Positions 18,797-30,030 are shown, counted from the stretch's first letter. The stretch: 64,000 nt of DNA from Astropecten irregularis (GCA_963971285.1 OZ020248.1:21163873-21227872), one strand, 5' to 3'. Program-made: numbers and translations. The notes: generated from the sequence alone by a model not told the origin.

Positions 18797-21348
18797 GTAC
18801 ATATAGCTTTGTAAATATGTTTAAAATGTTTTCATTGGTTTAGCAAATTGTATTTTATTCTTAAATGCGTATTTTTTTGTATTACAAGTCTAGAGAAGTA
18901 ACAAGTAAACAAAGACTTAATACCAATTTTTACATAACTCTGCAGACTTATAATGATGTACTGCTTTGATAGATGATTCAGTTTTCTGGATTGTGCAGAT
19001 TGTAAAACAAATGATTAGATTTACTGAGTGTAGGTTTGCAAACTATACAATGTATCTTATATGCATTCTGTAGCAGCTGTTTACTACACTGCTGATGTTA
19101 TGACATTTGTAATGATACAGCAGCCCAAACACACAAATTAATGTTTTGTCAAAATGTTCCACTGCCACTGCAAAATGCTCCACACTGCTGAAATACCTGA
19201 GAATCTTCTCCAGAGCTCTTTGAAAGACCAACATGCAGCTTGAATGTTAAGCAAGAGACACCTTGAACACAGTATCAGAACTGTCATTGCCTGAAGAATT
19301 GATGTATGAATCAACATGTGCAGTTATGACAACTGACATCCCACATGAGTGGAACAAACATCCTCAGCCTACACCCTCATCACCATCACTTTCACTCTCT
19401 CCAAGACAGCAGTGAATCTGTGCCAGGTACTGAACTTGTGATGTGTTTCTTCTCATCAGTCAGAGATCTGCCAAGATATCAGATTTTAACAAAGTCACTG
19501 ATTCTCTTCAAGACCAGTACAAGTGCCTAACTATAAACATCCTGATGAAGAAGGCACAACTGTGCTGCATGGGTAAAGGTGCAGGAGTCCTGAAAAACCA
19601 TTGAGATTATTGAGATGAAGTGAACACACATCAGTGTTATCATTGAACTTCACTACATTGCAGAAGCTGTACAGACACACAGTACAGCCAACCAGTAGGA
19701 GAGTGATACTGCTACCATGCAGCATTCATTGATAAATGATATGCAGTGAAACATCCTGATAAATGATACATGTGAAAAGCCATCAGTGTGTACAGAACTA
19801 CACAGATAATCATGGTATCCTCAACAACAACTTGTGGACTTGAGCAGTGAGCATCAACAGTGGAGTGGAGCATATGGCAAGTCATCCATTCATCCATGAA
19901 GACTTTGAATCTATGTACACCTACACAAATAAGCCAGATGCAGAAATAGTTGTAGGCATTCCTTAAATGTACATATTATGTAATTATTTGTTTGCACAAT
20001 GTCAGGAAAGTACAGAGTCTATATGAAGTACTGTATCATTAGTTTTTTCATTAGGACGTACTTAGTGTTTTGCTAAAAATGCACAATAAATTGCACTGAT
20101 AGGTTTATGAATTTCATTCACATTGTATGAAGTCCGTCACACATAAATATGTAACATTCATTCATTTACTGAACTGCAGGAGGTGCTCACATTTTAGAGT
20201 AAACTGAAAAAATCTGTGAAACTCTGATGAGAATTCTCATGTTGAAGTTATTTTCTATATTTCATTTATTTGTTTTGAATTCTATGAGCATCCCAACAGC
20301 ACATGAACGGCAAACTGGTATGAAATACAGTTGTTAGATGTTACAAATTAAGGACTAGCAATTACTTGTTAGACACTTTAATGTAGTTGAAAGCAGAAGT
20401 GTTGTTGTATTTTTCTCTTTCCGAGTCATACATGTATCTTATAAATGACCACAAATCTTGGTTATTGTTCTTGCATGTTTGTTGCAGCACAAAATGTAAA
20501 GTAGAAGTGACATTGCATGATTTTGCTCACAGCTGTCAAGAAACTGATTATTAAACATGTCTTCAATTGACAAGTTTGTAATAGCTTTTGAAATGGTATG
20601 ATCAGCGTAGCTTAAAAATACTCCATGGTATTGTCAAATGCTGAGCTTTCATGACAACTTCACCCCTGGTCCCTGTAGATTTGTTCTCTTTTCTTTCTGT
20701 TTTTCTTTTAGAATTTCAAACAGAAGATTCCTGTTGATCTTGAAAGATTGCTAGAAATCCTCCCACAATGTCTTGGTCACAGAGTCAAAGATCCATGACA
20801 TCACTCTGTAGTGAATGTTTTTGGCAGCTGACCTCTTTTATGCCAATTGCCGCTCTCATGTAATTTGGGCTTTTTCCATTCTCCTATCAATTTCTTTCAT
20901 TCTTAAGGCACTCTACATCCATGTCTCTCTGTAAATTGACACCTGATTGTGGAGGCCTTGATGCATAAAGAGTCTGCACCACTGGTGATGTCATGCAATA
21001 GGGTAATAGTCTAGTTAGTGTAAGTTGAAACACTTGAAAGAAGGCAACAATGAGTCAGGTGGTTCCTGATGATACCCCCACCTCTGAGTGGTTAATACAA
21101 AGAACCAGCAATGGATATTGTTGGTCTTTGGGGGACCTTTATACCACAAGTGTTTTCAGTTTAAGGAGAAATAAAGAAACGTGTACATCATGTACTGAAA
21201 GGAATTGTGTGTTTTATTTCAAGGAATTACCATGACCATCTTTATGCAGTTTGTGTTGTTTGTTTACTTTTATTAGTAGATTATTGTAGAAAGAGCCCCA
21301 TCAACCACCCCCACACACACACCCACCCCTAATGCCTCCCCCTCCCAC
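18797..21348. other. Non-coding, AT-rich; no gene recognised
   Basis: About 2.5 kb without a supportable gene. A plus-strand frame at 21050-21235 and loosely open plus-strand text near 19480-19580 were considered but show no domain or splice support. A CA-rich/C-rich tract lies at 21295-21345. Confidence 0.4.
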
Positions 21349-21508
21349 AATAGCGCTCCGCACTAACGCTAAAAATAGCATCCGATCCGACAAACATTGC
21401 AACCATGTACACGTGTGTGGGTGTGCGCGTGCATGTAAACTACGTGCGTGAGACAATGTTTGTCTGACATCCGGGGATTTTGTGACGTCATTAGTGCGGA
21501 GCGCTATT
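21349..21508. mobile_element. MITE, 160 bp, with 18-bp terminal inverted repeats
   Basis: Both ends read AATAGCGCTCCGCACTAA inward (left 21349, right end 21508). The copy at 18638-18796 is its reverse complement. No clear target duplication was found. Too short to code; superfamily unknown. Confidence 0.85.
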
Positions 21509-22328
21509 CCGAAATTGCAAGAAAGTGAGAAAAGTTTATAGGTCCTTAATTCAAAGTAAATGTGCCTATTTATGTTTCAGAAAGTATGATGAAATCCTTG
21601 TGAAATGTTTGAATATTTGCAGTGAACTTAAATACCTTTATAAAAACCTCTAGAAACTACCAGGCTTATTAAGACAATGATCAATGTACAGTAAATGTAA
21701 TCTTGACAGATGCAGACCAGTAAATTGGTCCAAATCAGTCATTCATATTCTTTTCAAAATCTTTTTTATAAAAGCATTTGCTGAGCCATACATGGGAAGT
21801 CTTGTAAAGAAAAAAAATGGATGGAGCCCGGTCAACAGAGTTTGGACTCTCACTTTTGAGCTGTGTTGATGAAATCAGGCCCTAAAGTCGCTCTATTTAT
21901 GCTATGTAGTGGAGGGGTACATTTTTTAGTCTGACACCATTTGGCAGTTATAGGGTCATTTTTCTTTGGATGGTCTTTTCTCAAGAAGTCATTGGTTACC
22001 CTGAAGAAAATTGTGAAGAAAATTAAAACGGAAGTTATCACTATCAGCTTCATTTTGGTGTATGGTTTGATTGCCTGAGAAACTTGTGAGTATTTGTAAT
22101 AATTGTTTGAAATTTGTCATTTTGCATGGGAGCCTATGGGAAATTATTTACTGGTCTGGGTGTCTGCCGCCCTCTGTTGGGATGGGGACATAGTATGATG
22201 CACTGTGTCCCTGGAGCAGGTACCCAGACTCCACAATGGAATTCCATATACGTACTGTATAATATCTCACATGTTGACTGAACGCGTGTTCATTTGCTAT
22301 GGAGTGTGGAAGTAAACAAGTTGATTTT
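21509..22328. other. No gene recognised
   Basis: Non-coding sequence between two inverted-repeat elements. Confidence 0.4.
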
Positions 22329-23085
22329 GGGTCATCTCGTACCCAGGTTAACTCGTACCCAAGTCATCTCGTACCCAAGTTAACTCGTACCCAAGTCATC
22401 TCGTACCCAAGTTAACTCGTACCCAAGTCAAGTCGATTCGTCAAGTCGTACCCAAGTCAAGTCGTACCCAAGTTAACTCGTACCCAAGTCAACTCGTACC
22501 CAAGTCAACTCGTACCCCTATACAATTGTGAATAAAATCTCGTTCGTGTAGACTGTGACATTTTAGTTATCATATTTTAATGTCTCTTTTAATCGAAAAA
22601 TCACATTAATTTCTAAATTATTATTTTTAAAAAATTCCTGTTTCAAAATCAATTGAACAAAACACCCCACCCCTCACCGTCCGTTTCAAAATCAAAATCA
22701 ATTGGGCATTCCACCTGCCCACATAATCCCTTCATATAGGCCTACCCCACGCCCGACAAACGATTAAAACACAGCAAAAATAAAACAGACAGACGGTAAG
22801 CCTAGTTTTATATTCATCTTAATTCAACCTTTAAATAGATGTCAATTTAATACAAGTACATGTATAATGACAGCTTCGAAGTCTGTTGGCGGCAGCCGCA
22901 TGCCTTGTGCAATAATGGGGTACGAATTGGGGTACGAATTGACTCGGGTACGACTTAACCTGGGTACGAGTTAACTTGGGGAATTCAACTTGGGTACGAG
23001 ATGACTTGGGTACGAGTTGACTTGGGTGTCATTTTTGGGGTACGACTTGACTTGGGTACGAGTTAACTTGGGTACGACTTGACCC
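22329..23085. mobile_element. Foldback element with 16-bp tandem-repeat arms
   Basis: The left arm (22329-22518) is a chain of 11 GTACCC-containing units, basic unit GTACCCAAGTTAACTC (16 bp). The right arm (22918-23085) carries about 9 units of the reverse complement (GAGTTAACTTGGGTAC). The two arms could pair into a long hairpin around a 400-bp non-coding centre. The outermost bases are GGGTC... and ...GACCC. The structure recalls Drosophila FB foldback elements; homology is not implied. Confidence 0.8.
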
Positions 23086-23623
23086 ATTTCGAACAAGTTA
23101 GGTGTCGCGTTGCCGATGTTGCTGAAGTTTTAATGTTCCTAAATGTTCTGGACAGTCGTTCTAGGTGCAAACATGTATTTCCAGGTTGCGTTTAGTCACC
23201 TCCCGGAAGTCTATGGCCATGTCATGAATGTTGATAGTTGGTGACTGATGATGACCAGTCTCAGGAATGGTCGAATGGTTGTGGCCCAGGCTGCCACGCA
23301 TCGCATGCACGGACAACGGACTTGTGGAGGTCATGAACGCAACAACATACAGTATACATGAACCTTGTGACAACAAAGTATTCCTTCAGTTTGAATGTGC
23401 AACGTGGGCCTGATGACATACCAGCATACATGGAGTGCATTGAGTGCTATCAATTACTGAATTAGCTTGTAATGTGTACTTCCAAGATGCAAACAGTAAG
23501 CTCCACGTCTACAGCAACTCGGTGGGTTTTGACTTCTTGCTAGCCTGGTCCCTTCCTCCATGCCTGGGCTAAGGAGTAAGGTAAGTACATGTACATGATG
23601 CATGGTGCTGCAGACAGGTAGGT
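23086..23623. other. No gene recognised
   Basis: Nothing supportable on either strand. Confidence 0.35.
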
Positions 23624-23624
23624 A

Positions 23625-23728
23625 CAGTTAAACCTCGTTTATACAAGCTCAAAAGACGAGATCCCGGTTAAAACGAGCACATTACGCCGGTCTCGACCGA
23701 GTTAGTGCACTTTTCTATGGGGGAATAA
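23625..23728. mobile_element. Possible pogo/Tigger-like terminal repeat fragment
   Basis: Preceded by TA, the sequence begins CAGTTAAACCTCGTTTATAC, a start commonly seen at pogo/Tigger-type ends inserted at TA. No matching opposite end was found, so this is a truncated relic or a chance match. Confidence 0.4.
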
Positions 23729-23829
23729 TTGCTTTTAAAAATAATTAGAGCTCTGATAAAACAAAAAACTTTTTAATATGGGCTTTTTATTGAATATGGC
23801 AACACAGATACTAGTTACAGAGTTACATA

Positions 23830-24125
23830 TATTGTAATAGCTTGTTGTACCATCAGGATTATATTGCACATTCCTGTTTGGCTGTTGCGGTTGGTTTAAC
23901 TGACATACCGGCTGACCAAACATTCTGAACATCTGCTGGTCATGTTCTTGGTCGTCTCTTCTTTGACGTTCCTCTCTTTCTGCCTCCATTTGGGCTTGAC
24001 GTTCATGTCACTGCATCATTGACTTCATAAATGACTCCTGTTGACCATTGAAAGATGTTATCAATGTGTCAATGGTAGACTCCATTCCAACAAACGGAAC
24101 GGAAAGGAAGCTAGACGGCATCTTT
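23830..24125 (-). pseudogene. C-terminal coiled-coil remnant of a Myb/SANT-type protein
   Basis: Minus-strand reading: MESTIDTLITSFNGQQESFM, a stop, then QMEAEREERQRRDDQEHDQQ and MFRMFGQP. A charged C-terminal coil with E(R/E)..R..HD.QM is usual behind Myb/SANT-like domains of this type. One in-frame TGA near 24009 and no DNA-binding domain attached. Confidence 0.5.
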
Positions 24126-24414
24126 GTTCACGATACTTCTTTTATGACATTATAAACCATTCCCTTTTCTAATTAAATAATTGTGATTTTCTAAATATTG
24201 TTTAAAAGGTTAATGATTTATTTTGCCAAATATCACTGTTTCTTATATATACAAAGCAACAATTGGATGCCTATTTTTATCAGTACTTACTCTAGTCTTT
24301 GCATTGACTCTGATGCCATCTTCCTCACTTGGTAGCTTGAATGTAGTGTGGCCAATCAGTTTGTAATACTTGCCAATAGTAAATTTGCCAAGCACTTCAT
24401 GATACATACATGTT

Positions 24415-24700
24415 CATCTTTTTCAGTCACTTGTTTTTGCATTTCCTTATTGCTCTCTTCTAGGATTTGAATTTTTGTCACATTTTTTTTTAGTGCTTTC
24501 TGCATCCCGCTGAACCTTTTTTGTCAGGCTTTTTATTTGTTCTGACTTCATGGTCAACTTTTCTCGCAGTGTGTGTACCCTTGAATTTACCTTGGCAAGT
24601 TCACTTGATTTTGTAGTCTTGGTTCTCGTTCTCGTCTCGTTGTTGCTTTCCCGTGGCCCATAGGGTGCCCCTGCGCGGCGGATATGGGAGAATTCTGTCA
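24415..24700 (-). pseudogene. Coiled-coil exon remnant with homopolymer frameshift
   Basis: Reads SSELAKVNSRVHTLREKLTM and KSEQIKSLTKKVQRDAEST, then a run of nine A (sense; about 24482-24490) after which the coil continues only in the next frame (IQILEESNKEMQKQVTEKDE). A donor (GAACAT|GTATGT) follows near 24415. Probably part of a larger repeat-borne gene. Confidence 0.45.
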
Positions 24701-25859
24701 GACTCTTGGACCGTCACGAAGGTCTTGGATATTTTGTATTTGAGGGCGGGGCCAAATTATGGTAATAACGCACAGCATGTATGATGTATGCTGATTGATT
24801 ATGCAAAATGCCAGCTACAGGAATTAATGAGACAATCTGAGCTACAATACAACAAAGCCATGGCGTGCATGTAGGCCTATGTGGCCGTCTTGGTCAATTC
24901 ATTCCATTGAAGGCCTTGCCATAGGCAACAACCATACCGGTAATTATGATGATGTTGGAGGATGAATCTGGTCAACTCATTTCCACGATACGAAATTATT
25001 TTGCGACTGAAATCATTTTAAATGAAAGCGTAAAAAAAAATTAACATATGACGTAATCTTACAACGATACAAAATCATTTAATTTAAATCACGTGTTTTG
25101 TACTTCTGTTTTCCTTCCTCTGTGTTTCACTAGTCTTGTGGGCGGCAGGTGTTGCATAAAAATATACCATTTCTACCTCTTGGGTTGTAAATCTGTGATC
25201 ATTGAAAACTCTTGGACTAATGGTATTTTTTCCTGGGATTTAGATCTGAGTGAAATGTAGTTTTTGGAAGAAATTAACTGCTGTCCACAAATAATTAACT
25301 CATAACTGTGTTGGATGCCGACAGCGTGACTGATATGTCTAGTCCGTCACGAGCTCGACGGCATAGAATATGCACTGCCATTAAACGCCAGTTCGATTGC
25401 GTAGTACATACAGTACAGTCCTCAAAATCTTTCCCCGAAAAGTTTACAAAATATACTGCACGATATGCAGCGTTACATACACCCGGGCCAGATAGAACTC
25501 GCTGATATCACGGAAGTTTTCCGTGATAATAGTGGGGTGACCAATGGGATATTTTCCATATTTATTGATGTATGGATATAGACTTGTGAAATCCATGTAC
25601 TTGATCTTTTCCCCAGGACCTGCTTCATATGAGAGTCTGGTGCCGTTAGTGCGTCCCCCAGTGAAGGCGTCTCGTGGGATGAGGGGCGTAGATATCTCTA
25701 AAGCTGAAATAAAATCCTCTCATGGCAGTATCTTGCTTCAGCTTAGCATCTTGTCACAGGTTTATACGAAATACAACCAGGACTACACAATACAATATCA
25801 TCTTATACGAGGTAACATGCCTATGACAACTCAACTAAAGCAAATCTGGCTAGGGTAGT
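24701..25859. other. No gene recognised
   Basis: A plus-strand frame at 25308-25505 (SVTDMSSPSRARRHRICTAI) looks vaguely protein-like but has no domain and no splice context. A 23-bp perfect hairpin lies at 25506-25528. Confidence 0.35.
25506..25528. repeat. Perfect short hairpin
   Basis: Ten-base arms TATCACGGAA / TTCCGTGATA around a GTT loop. It follows the end of the plus-strand frame at 25308-25505. It could be a foldback remnant; no terminator-like U tract follows. Confidence 0.7.
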
Positions 25860-26205
25860 ACCCGATCGGTGACCGTAGTGACGTAAAAAAAACCCGAACC
25901 ATCAACACAAGCACATGACTTGCAACAGGAACTTCTCCTCCTTTGCACTTCACCTCAAACTGCAGAATCTCATTGGCAATGGACCCAACATCCACAAAAC
26001 CCACAATAGCTCCAGAACGAACTGAATATGCTAATCCTGCTTTGATCTTCATTTTATCAAACATGATTGAAACATTGTGTTCGTGTTCAAGTACGTCATG
26101 AAGTTTGACATGAGCCACCATCAAAACCAAATCAGAGTTGAAACCTGATGACAGGTCACCAAAATGAGTGTACGAGTGGAGCATGTTTGGATGTGGCAGC
26201 TTCAG
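25860..26205 (-). pseudogene. P-element-like transposase fragment (TNP-like RNase H N-terminal part)
   Basis: Reads VKLHDVLEHEHNVSIMFDKM, KIKAGLAYSVRSGAIVGFVD and VASHVLVLMVRVFFTSLRSP. The (I/M)(F/I)DEM.I...L.Y....G...GFV pattern is the start of the RNase H-like core of P-element/THAP9-type transposases; here the usual E of DEM is K, so the site is altered. A close nucleotide copy lies at 62975-63315. It is truncated at both ends, upstream at a CTGAAG boundary that in the other copy is internal. Confidence 0.75.
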
Positions 26206-26234
26206 ACCAAGGGAAAGTGACTGAATTTAAAGTC

Positions 26235-26380
26235 TTTGAAAAGTGAAAAAGTGACTGGATCAGGATTCGAACCGGCGACCTCAGTCAGGGCTGAATAGCT
26301 CAGTTGGTAGAGCGCCTGTACGGTATAGGTCGCAAGTTCGAATCCCGCTCTAGTCAATTTGTCTTTGTTCACTTTTCAAA
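26235..26380. mobile_element. tRNA-derived foldback element
   Basis: The ends are inverted copies: TTTGAAAAGTGAA at 26235 and TTCACTTTTCAAA ending 26380. Just inside lie an inverted tRNA 3' half (TTCGAACC at 26266-26273) and a plus-strand tRNA-like body. The whole can fold back on itself. Such units arise from SINEs inserted head to head or from MITEs that captured a tRNA. Confidence 0.65.
26286..26356 (+). ncRNA. tRNA-like sequence (pseudo-tRNA / SINE head)
   Basis: A-box TAGCTCAGTTGG and B-box GTTCGAATCC are both good pol III promoter matches. The anticodon arm CCTGT-ACGGT-ATAGG has a loop of only five bases and the T stem is mispaired, so it cannot be a working tRNA. It would still be a possible internal pol III promoter. 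Confidence 0.65.
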
Positions 26381-26529
26381 TATCCATAAACTTAATTAAA
26401 TCAAACAAATGTGCGATAAAGATGTGTAGAAATATGAAAAATATAAATTAACACTTGATTAATACTGGATGGTTTACAGGTATGTCACTATTATGTAAAT
26501 GTTTACTCTACATGCTTTGGCTTCCAGAA

Positions 26530-26892
26530 CCAGTATTTGCCATCTCCGCCTCAAATAGAATTTTATGTATTTGAAATTTCACCCTTGATTGCACATTGGA
26601 GGGTAGCTTGCGACATATGTCTGCCATGGACCGAAAAAAGGCATCATATTCGTCGTCTTCATTGTTCTTTGTGTGGGCCTCCCTTTCATCTTTGAGATAA
26701 TTTAGGATCTCTTCCTCGAGTTGCGAGGACTCTTCCCGCCTTCACTTTCTTGGATTCTTTGATGTGGTTGGGATCGGACTCGGAGTGGGACGTGATGTGC
26801 TACTAGTGCTTGCTGTAGTGTCACCTTCACTGACATGGCCATCACTGTCATCCACGTCCGAATCAACACTGACCGTGATGTTGCTATTTGTG
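26530..26892 (-). pseudogene. BESS-domain exon of a MADF-BESS gene
   Basis: Acceptor TTGACAG at 26893, then an Asp/Ser/Thr-rich stretch (SVDSDVDDSDGHVSEGDTTA), one in-frame TGA after NPRK, and REESSQLEEEILNYLKDERE. The end DEYDAFFRSMADICRKLPSN plus VKFQIHKILFEAEM (about 26660-26541) is a good BESS motif, a protein-protein interaction module of MADF transcription factors. The stop makes this copy doubtful. Confidence 0.7.
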
Positions 26893-27041
26893 CTGTCAAT
26901 TGACAAATCAAAAATAAGAATAATTAAGTAATAATTATGTAGTGTGTACTGTAACGTCTATCTTTTGAGTTACAACTTATGATTTGGAATGGTTCATTTG
27001 ACCAAACAGATGTGTAGTGAATCAAATACTGTACATACACT

Positions 27042-27215
27042 CTGGGCTTAATGTAGGGCAGTAAAAATTCCAGGATGCTTTCATATCTGTATGGTTTCAC
27101 TGTTTTTGCTGCTTGGCCGCTCTTTGTCTTTTGCTTTTTTTGTGACTTGACAAATGCATCACGGACATCTTTCTTCAAGCTTCTTGAAGAGGCCAGCTGG
27201 AGTGGCCCGTTCAAC
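27042..27215 (-). pseudogene. MADF-domain C-terminal part, same gene as 26530-26892
   Basis: Reads KKDVRDAFVKSQKKQKTKSG and KPYRYESILEFLLPYI, the last helices of a MADF DNA-binding domain. A donor AGA|GTGTAT ends it at 27041/27042. The first MADF helices are not readable upstream. Together with the BESS exon it forms a recognisable two-exon MADF-BESS gene remnant. Confidence 0.65.
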
Positions 27216-27494
27216 CAGAAAGGAAATCAGTTCCTTATCCTTGATCAGTTATTGCAAACCGGAGGTATTTCCAATCTTTGTGGCTTGTGATTTTCCAGTT
27301 GACAGAAGGCAAACGAAGACTGTGTAGAGGTTTGGCATGATGTTGATGGTGTTTAAAGTATTCAACTTGGATGTCAAACTGCACATAAATAAAGCGAAAT
27401 TTCTTGAAATTTATGCAGCAATTATAACTCAACATTTACAAATGTATAGTACATGTAGCATGAATCATTTTCAGGTTAACTGTTAAGAGTAAAC

Positions 27495-27725
27495 AATATG
27501 ATAAGTAGGAACTGCTCCTTGTGTATTATATCCGATTGTTTATACAACTGGGAGTCCTTCTTTTGCAGGCGAAGGAACAGGCGCTGTAGCGCCACAGAGT
27601 ACTCACGTACAGTCTCTCCCCGCTGCTGTTTACGGTCAAGTAGCTGGCGCTGTAACTCCCCGCTTGTCAATGGCTCCCCATAGGATGTCTGGAGGTGGGC
27701 GAGTACGGCGTCTGGCCCCACTCCG
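27495..27725 (-). pseudogene. Ty3-type gag fragment, copy 1
   Basis: Reads HLQTSYGEPLTSGELQRQLL, DRKQQRGETVREYSVALQRL and LYKQSDIIHKEQF, aligning with the middle of retrotransposon Gag (compare the Gag of 5476-6762). Truncated on both sides; directly joined to an integrase C-terminal fragment. A related piece is at 46733-46905. Confidence 0.75.
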
Positions 27726-27744
27726 CTTGCCGGAAGGGCTCATG

Positions 27745-28210
27745 CTTCTACTCTGTGCCGCGACGGTAAAATCATTGGAGGCGCTATAACTCGATGCTCA
27801 CGAAAATAACGGATGACCAAAACTTCTGCGATGTCTTCATACATTTCAGAACTAACCTGTATGGTCCGATCCAGTTTGGTTCCAGCTTGCTCCCCTTGAG
27901 TCCAATCTTCATACATGTAGTTCCTCTTTAAGGACAAGCATGCCTTCTTCCAGCTGGAACACCTTGACATTTCTCCCCTTTCTCTTCGCATAGGTTTTCT
28001 TGTCGTTCTCTTGAGTGGCCTTGATGTTTTAATTTACCTGTATGTGGGGATTCACCAACTTGGCAATGGATGTCTTTAGTGTCTGGTTCCTCCGCTGGTC
28101 AAGGCCGTTGGTCTGAAGGTGATATGGGGAAGACACACGCTGGCGAATGCCCCATCGCTCGTACAATTCCTCGGACAACTGCCAGGGAAAACATTATGGC
28201 AGGTTGGTTA
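27745..28210 (-). pseudogene. Integrase gene fragment (core end and C-terminal exon), copy 1
   Basis: 28210-28040 keeps a worn integrase core (SSPYHLQTNGLDQR, NQTLKTSIAKLVN). 28037-27857 is an exon with acceptor ACATACAG and donor ACAG|GTTAGT, matching the exon at 47535-47711; it once carried a KLEP.W.GPYR-type C-terminal module but is shifted in frame here. The intervening exons seen in copy 2 are deleted. The intron-bearing style fits Ginger/GIN-type integrases better than an LTR element. Confidence 0.65.
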
Positions 28211-28319
28211 CTATAGGTTTCCCCGCACATTTAAACATTTTATTTTTGGATAATAAAGCACACCATATACGGTACATACAACAGTACATGTACTTTATGC
28301 ATTTGGTTGTTTCTGGTCA

Positions 28320-28600
28320 GGGTCGTTGAGAGCATCAGATGAAGAATGGGCAGATTCGTCTGAAACTCTCCCATTGCCTTCTTCCAGCTGAAGCCTTTGG
28401 CAGTTAGTCTGTTGACCATGGCAGTAACAGCCGTGTTTCTCTTCTTGGCAAAGTTGTCCATTTCTTTTTGCGCCCAAAGGGCGATGAGTTTTACTAGTAT
28501 TCTTCTTCTGCCATCAGTATTGTTGGCCATGATGATCTTGACTGCTGAAGAATACTTCCGCTCTACAAGGGCTTTGCATGCTCTCTTCAAAAAGCCCTGT
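28320..28600 (-). pseudogene. Fragment of uncharacterised family D (N-terminal part)
   Basis: Reads MKRACKALVERKYSSAVKII, RRRILVKLIALWAQKEMDNF and TAKGFSWKKAMGEFQTNLPI. The pattern (CKAL..+K...V..I, then F.W......+..NLP.L...L) matches the N-terminal region of a repeat-borne family of cnidarians and fish (recall). It ends near the copy-1 integrase debris. Confidence 0.5.
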
Positions 28601-29189
28601 CAGATTCAAGAAGAGAGAAAAAATCAACAGTTAATGCTCTATTATTTCCTTGTGTTCTCCCTTTCTTATAGAACATTCACCCCTTCTCGTGCCCCTTCTC
28701 CCCTGATTTAATTTGTGTGTACTCGATTATGTATTTCTTTCATCATCTTTCTTTCCATTTATAATTAGGCCTACATGTACAGTGTTATGTATGTCACTTC
28801 ATTTGGACAGTCTGGCAACCACATGCCCTCTTAGCAGCCATACATATTAAAGTCATTATGAAAACCTATCGTGCTGTCATCTGAAGCTTTTGAATGTACA
28901 TGTAGCACCTCAGCTTTCCGTTTATGATTCTTATGAGTCTCATTGTGAATGTGATTTTTCCATTCCAGAGAAGAGAGATTGATATCAATTATCCAGTTTG
29001 GTTCTTTCAAATCTCAATTTACACTGATTTTAACCCTCACATTTATTGTTGATAACATTGCCCTCTGATTTAAGGGCCCTCTCCTCAGCAAATTAGGTTT
29101 TGAATGTTACAGCCCTCTCAATGTCTTCAAGACAGAGTTTGTATTTTGTTTAGCGCTGCCACTTTTCTTCTTCTTACATGATCCAGTGT
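28601..29189. other. No gene recognised
   Basis: AT-rich spacer; minus-strand text is broken by stops. Confidence 0.35.
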
Positions 29190-29530
29190 AAACACAGTGT
29201 GTTGGTCGGATAATTTGCCAGTCAGTGAAGCAGAGAGAGAAGTATAAATCCCTGGGTAGTCAGGTACCATGTCATGAATATGAATGTCTTTATTTAGATC
29301 CCGTTGCCTGTCTACAACACTGTCAAATTATGGTAGTTTTGCTGACTTCCTCTGAGTCAACTCATGATAGCCCCTGTTTGGAATATTGAATTGATCCAGA
29401 ATGAAGATAATTTCATCGATATCATCGTCAGAGTATCGGCCAGCTATCTCTTTGCCATTGTCCAAGCAAACAAGAATTTCATCATTAAACATGCCATAGG
29501 CTAATAAAGATTCCATAAGATACTAAATGT
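29190..29530 (-). pseudogene. Fragment of uncharacterised family D (YHELTQ region)
   Basis: Reads VCLDNGKEIAGRYSDDDIDE, FILDQFNIPNRGYHELTQ and, past a stop, DSVVDRQRDLNKDIHIHD and PGIYTSLSASLTGKL. The order helix-YHEL-RxxLN-PG is that of the family named above; function unknown. Confidence 0.5.
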
Positions 29531-29649
29531 ATCCCTCTTACATGTAGTCTCAACATGGTCACAGCCGCATTTGTTGCAGTTTGGGCAAGTTAATGAATAC
29601 TAGATTAAGACAGAAGTGGTGACATCTGCGATCATTCTAATTCATTACC

Positions 29650-30030
29650 AAGTTCATCAGTGTCATCTTGGGTGATTTCAATCATCTCTATGAACTTATA
29701 AAAGTCTATGTATCCCTTCTTGTTTCCTTTCTTCACATCTTTCCATTGCTCATGAAGATAGTCAGTTGTTGTCCCATGTGGGAGATGATCTCATGTGGGA
29801 GTATCTCATTGATGGAACCTGCCAGTGATGCTTTTGTGACGGTTCGGGACTTGACTGTTATTTCTTTATCTGTTGCAATGACATACATTATATTCTTTGG
29901 TGGGCTCATGGTTGTTTTAAGACAATTTGTGTACATTTCTTTGTTTCTTTGGCCAATGGCTGTCATATCCAATAGGTTGTCTTTCAACTTTTTACCACTC
30001 AAAGACTGGAAAGGCATGTCTGCGTGTGGG
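29650..30030 (-). pseudogene. Coding remnant, unknown
   Basis: Two coherent minus-strand stretches, one with DKEITVKSRTVTKASLAGSI and, in another frame, DYLHEQWKDVKKGNKKGYID and FYKFIEMIEITQDDTDELG. The frame change near 29775 suggests a one-base indel. No family recognised. Confidence 0.35.

Noticed and set aside
19531-19897. Two adjoining minus-strand frames as a secreted Cys-rich protein
   Set aside because: No ATG context, signal peptide or domain; composition follows the local simple sequence.
22329-23085. CRISPR array
   Set aside because: Sixteen-base units follow each other without spacers of constant length, face each other in two arms, and the context is eukaryotic.
25308-25505. 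Plus-strand gene, the only decent plus-strand candidate
   Set aside because: No domain, no splice context, and a 65-codon frame is within chance. If real it would be the one exception to the minus-strand rule.
26286-26356. Functional tRNA gene
   Set aside because: Five-base anticodon loop, mispaired T stem, weak acceptor stem; it is embedded in an inverted-repeat element.
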